64,000 bases of DNA, taken from CAVVEC01 sp963770485 (GTDB taxonomy: Bacteria; Acidobacteriota; Terriglobia; Terriglobales; Acidobacteriaceae). The notes below the pieces were generated by a model. That model saw nothing but the letters and a program-made list of their open reading frames with translations, was not told the DNA's origin and searched no databases. This document shows positions 1 through 8,094 of this stretch, piece after piece; position 1 is the stretch's first letter, and every line of letters starts with the position of its first letter. The stretch is taken from contig CAVYPX010000009.1 in NCBI GenBank assembly GCA_963770485.1, positions 496,001 to 560,000 on the forward strand. Direction: 5' to 3'. Both the position numbers and the translations under genes were made by a program.

Positions 1-101
1 GACACTCGGCGATGCCCCTGTAGAATATTACTTGTCGGTCTTTCCTGAAATCGATCTTTCCTGAAAGGTGACCCGCGAGGGTCGCCCCGCAACACTTTAT
101 T

Positions 102-188
102 GCCATCGTGGCGGAACTGGCAGACGCGCATGGTTCAGGTCCATGTACCCGCAAGGGTGTGGGGGTTCGAGTCCCTTCGATGGCACCA
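102..188 (+). tRNA. tRNA-Leu (anticodon CAG), CCA encoded
   Basis: The acceptor stem GCCATCG (102-108) pairs with CGATGGC (178-184), followed by discriminator A and an encoded CCA (186-188). The anticodon arm CATGG-TTCAGGT-CCATG gives anticodon CAG, which reads CUG Leu. There is a long variable arm (TACCCGCAAGGGTGT) and a standard T arm with GGTTCGAGTCC, both as expected for a class II tRNA. Its last 20 bases and downstream flank are duplicated about 114 bp further on. Confidence 0.93.
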
Positions 189-278
189 AAGACTTAGAAG
201 CACAACCATACTGCACAGAGGTCCTTCGCTGCGCTCAGGATTTCGCCAGCGGGCTCAGACGCCCGCTAATCGGCTCAA

Positions 279-318
279 GTTCGAGTCCCTTCGATGGCAC
301 CAAAGATTTAGAAGCACA
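279..318 (+). repeat. Second copy of tRNA-Leu 3' end (att-like direct repeat)
   Basis: Bases 279-318 repeat 165-204 with a single mismatch (39/40). The repeat covers the T loop, acceptor 3' strand, CCA and about 17 bases of flank. No matching 5' half of a tRNA precedes it, so it is not a second functional tRNA. Duplicated tRNA 3' ends are the usual scar of a tRNA-targeting integrase. The 74 bp between the copies hold a fragment of a dispersed repeat (CTTCGCTGCGCTCAGGAT type) and no gene. Confidence 0.7.
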
Positions 319-380
319 CAAATACCCCACAGAATTCTTCTGCGCGCACGAATTCCCCTGGGTCGCGCAAACGTCCCAAC

Positions 381-394
381 GTGACGGAAGTCAC
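381..394. promoter_or_regulatory. CRP-type operator upstream of small CDS
   Basis: GTGACGGAAGTCAC fits GTGA-N6-TCAC, the CRP/FNR-superfamily core. A possible -10 (TAGTAA, 414-419) lies about 26 bp from the operator centre, the spacing of a class II activated promoter. The small CDS begins at 446. The call rests on motif shape and on recurrence of the same motif elsewhere in the window. Confidence 0.4.
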
Positions 395-445
395 AGTTTT
401 TTCACCGCAGGGATAGTAAATTGGCCGTGGAACGGAGTTTTAACC

Positions 446-706
446 ATGGCCACTGATCCCAGCAGGCGCGGCCACGCTTCCTTGGATGACTGCTTCAACC
501 ACTTGCACGAGGCCCGGGACCTATCCGTCTACGATGCGATCGAGAGGCTGGTGCAGGCGGCGGAGCAAGTCGGCTTCAGCGTCGAGGACCTGATCCAGAT
601 GCTCGATCGGGGTGTGACTCTTTCGATGCTGTTCGACCTGATTGAAACCAGAATGGCGTCGAATGCCGGCTCGGATGCCCTCATCCAAACTCAGCGCGCC
701 GCTTGA
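446..706 (+). CDS. Small hypothetical protein (86 aa)
   Basis: The ATG at 446 is preceded by GGAG at a good distance (AACGGAGTTTTAACC). A longer reading from 68 would run through the tRNA and is rejected. The protein is acidic and helical with no signal peptide or membrane segment: an N-terminal DDCFNHLHEARDLS stretch, then IERLVQAAEQVGFSVEDLIQMLDRG and MLFDLIETRM. I do not recognise the family. It sits between two CRP-type sites and has its own plausible promoter, so it is probably monocistronic. It could be a small regulator, but nothing in the sequence proves that. Confidence 0.6.
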   Translation: MATDPSRRGHASLDDCFNHLHEARDLSVYDAIERLVQAAEQVGFSVEDLIQMLDRGVTLSMLFDLIETRMASNAGSDALIQTQRAA

Positions 707-739
707 TAGCAAAGGAATTGTGACTCGATCACCAGCAGA

Positions 740-780
740 TGTGACGAGCCTCACAGAGTTTTCCCCTGCCAAGGTACAAT
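740..780 (+). promoter_or_regulatory. Probable class II CRP-type promoter upstream of amt
   Basis: TGTGACGAGCCTCACA (740-755) is a perfect TGTGA-N6-TCACA site. TACAAT (775-780) is a good -10, placing the operator centre about 40 bp before the expected start near 787, the classical class II spacing. A related GTGA-N5-TCAC lies at about 719-731. The resulting leader to amt would be about 270 nt. I see no recognisable riboswitch and no convincing sigma-54 promoter in 787-1054. Confidence 0.5.
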
Positions 781-1054
781 CTTCTTCATTGAGGATGGCT
801 GGAGGTCCTCCTTGGTCCCGATGTCATGCGGCGGCTCCGCCTGCTCCCCAGCACTCTGTTGCGGTCTTTCAGTTCCGCGACCCGGGCGATTGGCTCGTTT
901 TTCGACATCTTCACTGTTTGAGGTCAGAGATATTCGGGGGGAACCCCGCCTTCGCGTGACGTTGATTCATGCCGTCTTTGAGAACGTTTTGTTTGCTAGC
1001 TTCCGAGCGTGAGTGGTACACAGTTTTTAACTTTTCGTTCCAGGAGAGATTTCC

Positions 1055-2338
1055 ATGCTGCATCTCGATACCGGCAACACAGGCTTCATGATTTTATGCA
1101 CCAGCCTGGTCATGTTGATGACTCCCGGCCTTGCCTTCTTCTATGGCGGCCTGGTAGGGCGCAAAAATGTCCTCGCCATCATGATTCAAAGCTTCGTCTC
1201 CATGGGCTGGACGACGGTGATCTGGTACATCTACGGCTATTCCTTGTGCTTCAGCGGGGACTGGCACGGGGTCATCGGCAATTTTCACAACGCATTTCTG
1301 CGCGGAATCGATCTCAATACCCCCTCGCCGAATATCACCATCCCGGCTTTTGTGTTCATTGCGTACCAGATGATGTTCGCCATCATTACGCCCGCGCTCA
1401 TCTCGGGTGCGTTTACGAATCGGGTCACCTTTAAGGCTTACATGCTGTTTCTGACCGGTTGGCTGACCTTTGTTTATTTCCCGTTTGTGCACATGGTGTG
1501 GGGCGGAGGCTTTCTGCAGCAATGGGGTGTAAAGGACTTTGCCGGCGGCATTGTGGTTCACAACATTGCCGGCGTAGCCGCCCTGGCTTCAGTGATCTAT
1601 GTGGGCAAGCGCCGTGTGGCGGATCGCGGACCGCACAGTATTCCCCTGGTGGCTCTGGGCACCGGTTTGCTGTGGTTTGGATGGTATGGCTTCAACGCGG
1701 GCAGTGAAATGAGAGTCGATTCGGTGACCGCCACTGCGTTTCTCAATACCGATGTGGCGGCCTCGTTCGCGGCTATCGCGTGGCTGCTGGTGGCGTGGTT
1801 CAACGAGAAAAAGCCGAAGTTCCTCGGTTTGTTGACGGGAGCTGTCGCCGGACTGGCAACTGTAACTCCGGCGGCCGGGTACGTTTCTCCCACGACTGCG
1901 GTCATCATCGGCTGTGTTTCCGGAGTGGTCTGCTACTACGCGGTTGAAATGAAAAACAAACTGCAATGGGATGATTCCCTTGATGTTTGGGGCGTCCACG
2001 GAGTCGGGGGCTTCCTCGGCATCGTGATGCTGGGAATCTTCGCCAGCAAGGCCTATAACCCAGCGGGTGCGGATGGCTTGCTCAACGGGAATCCGGAGTT
2101 CCTGCTGAAGCAAGTCGTAGCCGTGACTTTCTCCTCGGTGTGGGCGTTCGTGTTCACCTACGGCATGCTGCGAATCATCGATGCCTTCACGGCGGTAAAG
2201 GTCACCGAGATGAGCGAAGAAATAGGCCTCGATGAATCCATCCACGGAGAACATGCCTACGAGGACGTGTTAGGCGTCGCGGATCTGGTTCACAGCGCAA
2301 CCCCAGTTCAGGAGGAGCTGCTAGCTGGCCGGAAATGA
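1055..2338 (+). CDS. amt: Ammonium transporter Amt
   Basis: Channel for ammonium/ammonia across the inner membrane (Amt/Mep/Rh family). The 427-aa product has about eleven hydrophobic segments. Family signatures include MLMTPGLAFFYGGLVGRKN near the N terminus, HNIAGVAALASVIYVGKR in the middle, the WFGWYGFNAGS block, and DVWGVHGVGGFLG carrying one of the pore histidines. The N terminus goes straight into the first membrane helix. The start at 1055 follows CAGGAGAG. It overlaps the next gene by 4 bp (ATGA), so porin and transporter are probably co-transcribed. No glnK/glnB is adjacent, which is unusual because most amt genes are paired with a PII gene. A CRP-type site lies upstream. Confidence 0.95.
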   Translation: MLHLDTGNTGFMILCTSLVMLMTPGLAFFYGGLVGRKNVLAIMIQSFVSMGWTTVIWYIYGYSLCFSGDWHGVIGNFHNAFLRGIDLNTPSPNITIPAFVFIAYQMMFAIITPALISGAFTNRVTFKAYMLFLTGWLTFVYFPFVHMVWGGGFLQQWGVKDFAGGIVVHNIAGVAALASVIYVGKRRVADRGPHSIPLVALGTGLLWFGWYGFNAGSEMRVDSVTATAFLNTDVAASFAAIAWLLVAWFNEKKPKFLGLLTGAVAGLATVTPAAGYVSPTTAVIIGCVSGVVCYYAVEMKNKLQWDDSLDVWGVHGVGGFLGIVMLGIFASKAYNPAGADGLLNGNPEFLLKQVVAVTFSSVWAFVFTYGMLRIIDAFTAVKVTEMSEEIGLDESIHGEHAYEDVLGVADLVHSATPVQEELLAGRK

Positions 2339-3573
2339 GAAGTGAGGGGCTTTGGCGAGCATCATGCCGGTCCCTGGGGAAACTGGTCATGGCAGGGGTG
2401 ATGGTGACGTCACCCCTGCTTGCACGTGCGCAGGTCAGTGATCCCGTTCCGGCTGCGGCCGCTGATCCGGCCGCGGACGCCGGGGAGACGAAACCATGGT
2501 GGAGAGAGATCTCCACCAACGGTTTCCTATCTCTCTCCTATACCCACAACCTAAACGACCCCATTCCTCGCCTGAACCAATTCCGCGTTTTCGACTTCAA
2601 TGACAATGAGCCGCAACTGGATGTTGCTCAACTAGTGATCCAGCGCCCAATTCACAAGTGGAACCAGTTTGGTTTCCTGTTCGACCTCATTGCAGGATCA
2701 GGTGTGCCTGAGGTGACGGCGGCCTACGGACTTTTCCGTAACACCCGGACTGGTGTGGCGGGGCACGTGGATATTCCGCAGATGTACGTGAGCTACGTCG
2801 CGCCTGTGGGGCAAGGATTGCGCGTCGACTTTGGGAAGTTTGTAACCCACATGGGTTACGAATCCACCCCCGGTTACGATGGATACAACAACCATTTCAG
2901 CCAGAGCTTTCTGTTCGGGTATGGCATCCCTTTCACCCACACCGGACTAAGAGTCAATTATCAGTTTAGCAACCAGATTTCAGGCATCTTTACCATCAAC
3001 AATGGATGGGACGACTTCCAGAGGGTCAACGATGGTTACACCGTCGGCGGGCAGTTGGCGGTGGCAACTAGCAAAACCACTCACCTCGCTTTTAACTTTC
3101 TTCACGGCCCGGAACGACCGCATGACAACGCGGACCAGACCAATGATTGGGAGATGATCGCCACGTGGTTGCCCGTTTCGCGCTTGTCGTTGGCGCTCGA
3201 TGGCCTTTATGGGGATCAGCAGAACGGCGTGGCTCACGGGCAGAACGCCATCTGGAGGGCTCTGACAGGCTACGCACGGTTCTATTTCACCAACAGGTTC
3301 TCGCTTGCATTTCGGGGTGAGACGTTCAGGGACGGTGGCGGAACTCGCACTGGCACCAATCAAACCCTCCAAGGGTACACACTCACTCCAAGCTATGATC
3401 TTCCGGCGAAATTCTCGAAGCTGACTCCCAATCTAAAGAAATTCGACGGGACCTTTACCGTTAGAGCTGAGTTTCGACCGGACTTTTCAGATCAATCGGT
3501 CTTCCGGAAAGGTAGTAGTCGACGGACGGACCGGCAATTCACGACCGCCATGAACCTGATCTACGACTTCTGA
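2335..3573 (+). CDS. Outer-membrane beta-barrel porin (BBP2/OmpL-like)
   Basis: 412 aa with a signal peptide ending near ARAQ, then a short Ala/Pro-rich linker and a barrel that alternates polar and aromatic residues, ending in the C-terminal Phe (LIYDF) typical of outer-membrane barrels. The NQFRVFDFNDNEPQLDVAQL block and the QMYVSYVAPVGQGLRVDFGKF strand resemble the OmpL/BBP2-type porins of Acidobacteriota. It probably provides passive solute entry across the outer membrane. Translational coupling to amt suggests it admits ammonium or small nitrogenous solutes, which is inference. Confidence 0.8.
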   Translation: MRSEGLWRASCRSLGKLVMAGVMVTSPLLARAQVSDPVPAAAADPAADAGETKPWWREISTNGFLSLSYTHNLNDPIPRLNQFRVFDFNDNEPQLDVAQLVIQRPIHKWNQFGFLFDLIAGSGVPEVTAAYGLFRNTRTGVAGHVDIPQMYVSYVAPVGQGLRVDFGKFVTHMGYESTPGYDGYNNHFSQSFLFGYGIPFTHTGLRVNYQFSNQISGIFTINNGWDDFQRVNDGYTVGGQLAVATSKTTHLAFNFLHGPERPHDNADQTNDWEMIATWLPVSRLSLALDGLYGDQQNGVAHGQNAIWRALTGYARFYFTNRFSLAFRGETFRDGGGTRTGTNQTLQGYTLTPSYDLPAKFSKLTPNLKKFDGTFTVRAEFRPDFSDQSVFRKGSSRRTDRQFTTAMNLIYDF

Positions 3574-3736
3574 ATCCAGCGCGTGAAAGAGCTGCACAAC
3601 TGCTGATTAACAGGCGTGGGTGTAACTGGCGATAGCTTCCAAGTAACGGTCAAACCGGCGGTAATCCACCCTAGACGAATCTACTGGTTTTGATTCTTTT
3701 GAGCGGCGGACCACAGCCCATGATACCTTGCTAGGG

Positions 3737-4486
3737 ATGATCGCCCATGCACTTCGCTCTCTCGTCCCAGTTTGCCTTCTCATATTCCTAATGCTCTCCC
3801 CTGGTTTCGGACAAGAGGGTAGTCACCCGCCGGAACAGCAGCAAGAAAACGCTCAGCCGCAGGCCAAGCCCGAGTCAACGCTGGAGAAGGTCCGCGATGT
3901 GCCCATCGAGTGGCTCATCGGGCCGTACATTCCGACTAGCGAACCGCTCCAACCCCTCAGCAACCAGGAGCGCCAGAAGGTCTATGTTCATCAGACCTTC
4001 TTTACCGCCGGGGCTTACATCGAAAGAATATTTACAGCTGGTGTCGATCAGGCGCGTGGCGTGCCTTCCCAATGGGGCGGAGGCATGGCCGGATACGGCC
4101 GCCGCTTCGGCAACCGTTATGGCCAGTTCGTGATCGCGAATACTCTTCAGTCGGTGGGAAATGCCGCCTTGGGCTATGAATCCCGCTATGATCTCTGCCG
4201 CTGCACTGGATTCTGGCCTCGGACCCGGCACGCCATCGTGAGAAACTTTGTCACCTACAATCGCACGGAGCGGGAGCTGCGGCCTGCGATTCCGCTATAT
4301 GCCGGATCATTCGGCGCGGGCATGCTATCGACCGTTTGGCTGCCTGGGCAACGCAATGTCTGGAAAGAAGGCGCCTATTCCGCCTTGGAACAGGCGGGAT
4401 GGGGCAGCGCTTACAACTGGGTAAGCGAGTTCGCCATCGATATTCTTCAAAAGCTCACGAACAAGCGGTATCCCAAAGCGCGCTGA
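3737..4486 (+). CDS. Conserved exported hypothetical protein
   Basis: About 249 aa. A hydrophobic N terminus (SLVPVCLLIFLMLSPGFGQ) is a likely signal peptide, followed by a Gln/Pro-rich linker. The body has small/Gly-rich helices such as GAYIERIFTAGVDQARG and WGGGMAGYGRRFGNRYGQ, then YAGSFGAGMLSTVWLPG, which may be weakly amphipathic or membrane-associated. A CRC pair (YDLCRCTGFWPRT) stands out. I do not recognise a characterised family. The start is ATG 3737. A TTG at 3728 is also possible, and neither has a well-placed Shine-Dalgarno. Confidence 0.65.
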   Translation: MIAHALRSLVPVCLLIFLMLSPGFGQEGSHPPEQQQENAQPQAKPESTLEKVRDVPIEWLIGPYIPTSEPLQPLSNQERQKVYVHQTFFTAGAYIERIFTAGVDQARGVPSQWGGGMAGYGRRFGNRYGQFVIANTLQSVGNAALGYESRYDLCRCTGFWPRTRHAIVRNFVTYNRTERELRPAIPLYAGSFGAGMLSTVWLPGQRNVWKEGAYSALEQAGWGSAYNWVSEFAIDILQKLTNKRYPKAR

Positions 4487-4573
4487 TCGCAGATGGTCTT
4501 GGCTGCGCAGGAACTCGCGACCCGCCGCTCGCAGGGCTGCGGCGTGCATCCCGTATAATCGACTGATTCGGCT

Positions 4574-5419
4574 ATGCCTGCCAGTCTGCAACAGATCGTT
4601 GCCGCGACTCGCCGCCAGGTCGCTGAAACCCGGCCTTCGGCCGATATGCGAGCACTCGAGCGGCGAGCCCAGGAACATAGTCCCCGCGGCTTCCGGCGCG
4701 CCCTGGAATCTAAGAGCCGAAGGGGCACAGCTGTCATTGCGGAGCTGAAGAAGGCGTCCCCGTCGCGCGGGCTGATTCGGGCGGACTTCGATCCCGACAC
4801 TCTGGCCAGAGACCTGGAGGAGGCTGGTGCGGCGGCTCTTTCGGTTCTGACTGAGGGCGAGTTTTTTCAGGGATCGCTGGCGAATCTGCAGCGCGCATCG
4901 GCCAACACCCAGCTGCCCTGCCTGCGCAAGGATTTCCTGGTAGATGAGTTTCAGGTCCTGGAAGCGCGGGCCAACGGCGCCGATGCCATCCTGCTGATTG
5001 TGGCAGCATTGTCGCTAGCGGAATTGAAGATGATGGCGCGCCGGGCCTGCGATTACGGCCTCGATGTTCTATGCGAAGTGCACGATGAGGAAGAACTGCG
5101 GCGGGCGATTGACGCAGGGTGCGATCTAATTGGCGTGAACAGCCGGGACCTGAGGACATTTCAAGTTGATCTGGAAACCGCCCTCCGCCTGGCGGAGCTG
5201 ATTCCGGAAAATGTGGTGCGTGTCGCGGAAAGCGGCATCCACAACGGAGCCGATGTTGCCCGCCTGCGCTCCGCCGGCTACCAGGCATTCTTGATCGGCG
5301 AATCGCTGATGAGGGCGGAATCGCCGGGAAAGGCGCTGCGAACTCTGCTGGCGGAAGCCGCGGCGACTGTTCCGGTTCACGAACGGCGAACGGCCAACGA
5401 CCAACGACGGGATTTATGA
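4574..5419 (+). CDS. trpC: Indole-3-glycerol phosphate synthase
   Basis: Converts CdRP to indole-3-glycerol phosphate in tryptophan synthesis. The 281-aa TIM barrel shows the family motifs: IAELKKASPSRGLIRADFDP with the substrate-binding Lys, CLRKDFLVDEFQV with the catalytic Lys, CEVHDEEELRRAIDAG, GVNSRDLRTFQVD, and ESGIHNGADVARL phosphate-binding near the C terminus. It overlaps trpF by 4 bp (ATGA). trpE, trpG and trpD are not in this window, so the pathway is split. The C-terminal 15 residues run into an ACGAACGGC/CAACGAC short-repeat tract, suggesting repeat DNA has been absorbed into the reading frame. Confidence 0.95.
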   Translation: MPASLQQIVAATRRQVAETRPSADMRALERRAQEHSPRGFRRALESKSRRGTAVIAELKKASPSRGLIRADFDPDTLARDLEEAGAAALSVLTEGEFFQGSLANLQRASANTQLPCLRKDFLVDEFQVLEARANGADAILLIVAALSLAELKMMARRACDYGLDVLCEVHDEEELRRAIDAGCDLIGVNSRDLRTFQVDLETALRLAELIPENVVRVAESGIHNGADVARLRSAGYQAFLIGESLMRAESPGKALRTLLAEAAATVPVHERRTANDQRRDL

Positions 5420-6078
5420 CCTGGGTTAAGATTTGCGGAATCACCAATCTCGAAGACGCGTTAACCGCGGTCGAAGCGGGCGCTGACGCGCTGGGGTTTG
5501 TGTTCTATGAGAAGAGTCCGCGCAGCGTTGGTTCGGAGGCAGCACGTAGGATTGTCAAAGAGTTACCTGCCGCGGTCGAAAGAGTCGGTGTGTGTGTGAA
5601 CCAGTTCGAGGGTTCGATTTGCACTCTGGCCGACGAAGTTGGCCTGAGTGCGATCCAAATGCACGGCGACAACGAAGATCCGCACGTCGCGGATTTAGTT
5701 GTGAAGCGCCGACCTGATCTCAAAATCCTGGTGGGTATTTCGATGCGCCTCTCTGAGCCAGAGAGTTGGGCCATGATGTGGCGGCCCGATGTCGTTCACG
5801 CCTTCCTCCTGGATTCTGGTGCATCGTCGAAACATGGCGGCACAGGAGAAAGGTTCGACTGGCAAGCGGGGCGGAGGAGTGCTGAGGTGATTGCGCATCT
5901 CGGGCGGGTAGTTGTTGCGGGAGGACTCACTCCGTCCAATGTTACCGAAGCGCTGCACACACTGAAGCCTTGGGGCGTGGATGTGTCTTCGGGTGTTGAG
6001 GCCCAGCCCGGGAAAAAAGATCCGGAGAAAGTAAGGGCATTCATTGCCGCCGTGCGCCAGGGGGACAAAGTACACTAG
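5416..6078 (+). CDS. trpF: Phosphoribosylanthranilate isomerase
   Basis: Isomerises PRA to CdRP, the step before TrpC. The 220-aa TIM barrel begins with the diagnostic WVKICGITNLEDAL (catalytic Cys) and GADALGFVFYEKSPRSV, has VGVCVNQFE and IQMHGDNE, and ends with VVVAGGLTPSNV plus WGVDVSSGVEAQPGKKD, the phosphate-binding signature. Start and stop overlap or abut trpC and trpB, giving one operon. Confidence 0.95.
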   Translation: MTWVKICGITNLEDALTAVEAGADALGFVFYEKSPRSVGSEAARRIVKELPAAVERVGVCVNQFEGSICTLADEVGLSAIQMHGDNEDPHVADLVVKRRPDLKILVGISMRLSEPESWAMMWRPDVVHAFLLDSGASSKHGGTGERFDWQAGRRSAEVIAHLGRVVVAGGLTPSNVTEALHTLKPWGVDVSSGVEAQPGKKDPEKVRAFIAAVRQGDKVH

Positions 6079-6081
6079 ACT

Positions 6082-7287
6082 ATGGCGACGGCATCCATCC
6101 CGAAAACCAAAAGCATTCCTGGCCGCTTCGGCGTCTACGGCGGACGCTATGTTCCCGAGACGCTCATGGCTGCCCTCGACGAACTGGAGCGGGAATACGG
6201 CAAGGCCAAGCGCGATCGCAGCTTTCAACGCCGTCTGGACGAACTTCTGCGAACCTACGCGGGCCGTCCCACGCCGTTGTTTTTCGCCCGCCGCCTCACG
6301 CAGAAACTTGGGGGCGCGAAAATCTATCTCAAGCGCGAAGATCTGCTCCACACCGGCGCGCACAAAATCAATAACTGCCTGGGACAGGCGCTGCTGGCCG
6401 AACGCATGGGCAAACGCCGCATCATCGCGGAAACCGGCGCCGGGCAGCATGGAGTTGCCACCGCGACGGTCTGCGCGCTGCTCGGTTTCGATTGCGTAGT
6501 CTACATGGGCACCGAGGACATGCGGCGGCAGGAGCTGAACGTTTTCCGCATGCGTCTGCTCGGAGCCGAGGTGCGCGGCGTGGAATCTGGATCCCGCACC
6601 TTGAAGGATGCGATCAACGAGGCCATGCGCGACTGGGTGACCAACGTCCGCAGCACGCATTATCTTCTGGGCAGCGTGCTTGGCGCTCATCCCTATCCCA
6701 CCATGGTGCGCGATTTTCACAAAGTCATCGGCCGCGAGGCGCGCGCCCAGGTTCTCAAAGCTGAGGGCAAACTGCCTGCTGCAATCATCGCTTGCGTTGG
6801 CGGCGGCTCGAACTCGATTGGGATTTTCTATGAGTTCATCAAAGACAAACGGGTAAAGCTGATCGGGGTCGAGGCCGGAGGGCGTGGCGAGGCGCTTGGC
6901 CAACACGCGTCGCGCTTTCACGGTGGATCGCCGGGCGTGCTGCAGGGAACGTTTTCTTATGTTTTGCAGGACGCCGCCGGACAGATCGCGAATACACATT
7001 CTGTTTCGGCCGGACTGGACTATCCCTCGATCGGTCCCGAACATGCTGCGCTCTACGACTCGGGCCGCGCTGAATATGTCGCAGCTTCAGATGCAGAGGC
7101 CCTTGAAGCCTGCACACTCCTGGCTCGGACGGAAGGCATCATTCCGGCTCTGGAGTCGGCTCATGCCGTGGCTGAAGTGATGAAACGTGCGCCGAAGATG
7201 AAGAAATCGGATGTGGTGATCGTGAACATCTCCGGGCGCGGAGACAAGGATATTGGGATTCTGCGGGAGCACCTCAAGCTGGATTGA
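6082..7287 (+). CDS. trpB: Tryptophan synthase beta chain
   Basis: PLP enzyme condensing indole with serine in the alpha2-beta2 tryptophan synthase complex. 401 aa, normal length. Visible motifs: FGVYGGRYVPETLM at the N terminus, KREDLLHTGAHKINN with the PLP lysine, AETGAGQHGVATA, the phosphate-binding glycine run CVGGGSNSIG, and SAGLDYPSIGPEH. It starts 3 bp after trpF. Its partner trpA lies downstream but is separated by about 800 bp that carry an opposite-strand higBA module. Confidence 0.97.
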   Translation: MATASIPKTKSIPGRFGVYGGRYVPETLMAALDELEREYGKAKRDRSFQRRLDELLRTYAGRPTPLFFARRLTQKLGGAKIYLKREDLLHTGAHKINNCLGQALLAERMGKRRIIAETGAGQHGVATATVCALLGFDCVVYMGTEDMRRQELNVFRMRLLGAEVRGVESGSRTLKDAINEAMRDWVTNVRSTHYLLGSVLGAHPYPTMVRDFHKVIGREARAQVLKAEGKLPAAIIACVGGGSNSIGIFYEFIKDKRVKLIGVEAGGRGEALGQHASRFHGGSPGVLQGTFSYVLQDAAGQIANTHSVSAGLDYPSIGPEHAALYDSGRAEYVAASDAEALEACTLLARTEGIIPALESAHAVAEVMKRAPKMKKSDVVIVNISGRGDKDIGILREHLKLD

Positions 7288-7406
7288 GGCATTGAGTGAT
7301 TGAGCCATTGAATGATTGAACCCGAGGGCCGGTGGCCATCTTAGGGAGTTCAAGATCAATCACGAGGGTTGCCCCGTCCAAGCTCCCGCTTGGGCGGGGA
7401 TGTTCC

Positions 7407-7709
7407 TCATGCGTGAGCCAGATCGCGCCGTTCGAGCCGGGGAAGGGTCTGAATGGATTTTCCTGCCTTCTTCTCGGCGAGCCGCAAGTCATAAAGACTC
7501 TGCAGATTCAGCCAAAATTCCGCACTGGTGCCAAAGAAATGGGCGAGCCGCAGGGCAGTGTCGCCCGTGATGGCGCGTGTTCCGTTCAAGATTTGCGTGA
7601 CCCGATTGGTCGGAACGTTCATCTTACGGGCCAGCTCAGCCGCGCTCATGTTAAGCACTTTGAGCTCTTCGGCCAGGTGTACGCCCGGATGGATCGCGGT
7701 CAATGCCAT
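7407..7709 (-). CDS. higA: HigA-type antitoxin (XRE helix-turn-helix)
   Basis: The 100-aa protein begins HPGVHLAEELKVLNMS and has a clear helix-turn-helix (ELARKMNVPTNRVTQILNGTR) followed by TALRLAHFFGTSAEFWLNLQ, the HigA signature. Antitoxins of this family bind and neutralise the HigB mRNA interferase and repress the promoter. It lies directly downstream of a damaged higB on the same strand, antiparallel to the surrounding trp genes. The intact antitoxin beside a broken toxin suggests it persists as a stand-alone regulator or is on its way to loss. Confidence 0.88.
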   Translation of the reverse strand: MALTAIHPGVHLAEELKVLNMSAAELARKMNVPTNRVTQILNGTRAITGDTALRLAHFFGTSAEFWLNLQSLYDLRLAEKKAGKSIQTLPRLERRDLAHA

Positions 7710-7721
7710 AGCTGCCGCTCC

Positions 7722-8005
7722 TTAGTGATAGTCAACGATTTCTACGTTGGACGGCCCCGGCGCCCCGTCCGCCCACTCAAAGCAGATGCGCCATTGATCG
7801 TTAACGCGAATGCTGTACTGACCCTTACGGTCGCCCACAATGCTTCAAATCGGTTGCCGGGGAGGGCTGCAAGGTCACGAATCGAAGTCGCAGCTTCCAG
7901 ACGGTCAAGCTTCAACCGGGCAGATCTTTCGAGACCCGAGAACACCTTAACCCGCTTCCCGGCGGCAAAGTCCCGAGTTCTCTTGTCCCGATAGCCAAGA
8001 ATCAG
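7722..8005 (-). pseudogene. higB: HigB-type toxin, frameshifted and without a normal start
   Basis: Minus-strand translation gives the RelE/HigB-like sequence YRDKRTRDFAAGKRVKVF, then LERSARLKLDRLEAATSIRD and ALPGNRFEAL. A second frame continues GDRKGQYSIRVNDQWRICFE and ends NVEIVDYH, the canonical HigB tail. One base is missing near 7836-7838, between the FEAL and GDRKGQ blocks, so the two halves are in different frames. There is also no ATG: the best 5' codon is CTG at 8003-8005, with an in-frame stop a few codons upstream. The higA start follows 12 bp after the stop. A sequencing error could explain the frameshift but not the missing start. Confidence 0.75.
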
Positions 8006-8094
8006 TCGTATTTATATTAGCAACATATATGCGTTACGTCAAGCATAACGACCTCTGCTTCTGCAATCTGACCTCTGCAATCTACAATTCCCTC

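Noticed and set aside
189..320. Second tRNA gene
   Set aside because: Only the T arm and acceptor 3' strand are present. No 5' acceptor strand pairs with CGATGGC and the anticodon-like hairpin has the wrong loop size.
780..1054. Possible sigma-54 promoter before amt
   Set aside because: TTGGCTCGTTTTTCGA and TGGTACACAGTTTTT resemble the -24 half, but neither has a GC at -12 with the correct spacing.
1094..2254. Long antisense frames over amt
   Set aside because: They are shadows of the transporter gene in high-GC DNA and have no ribosome sites or family similarity.
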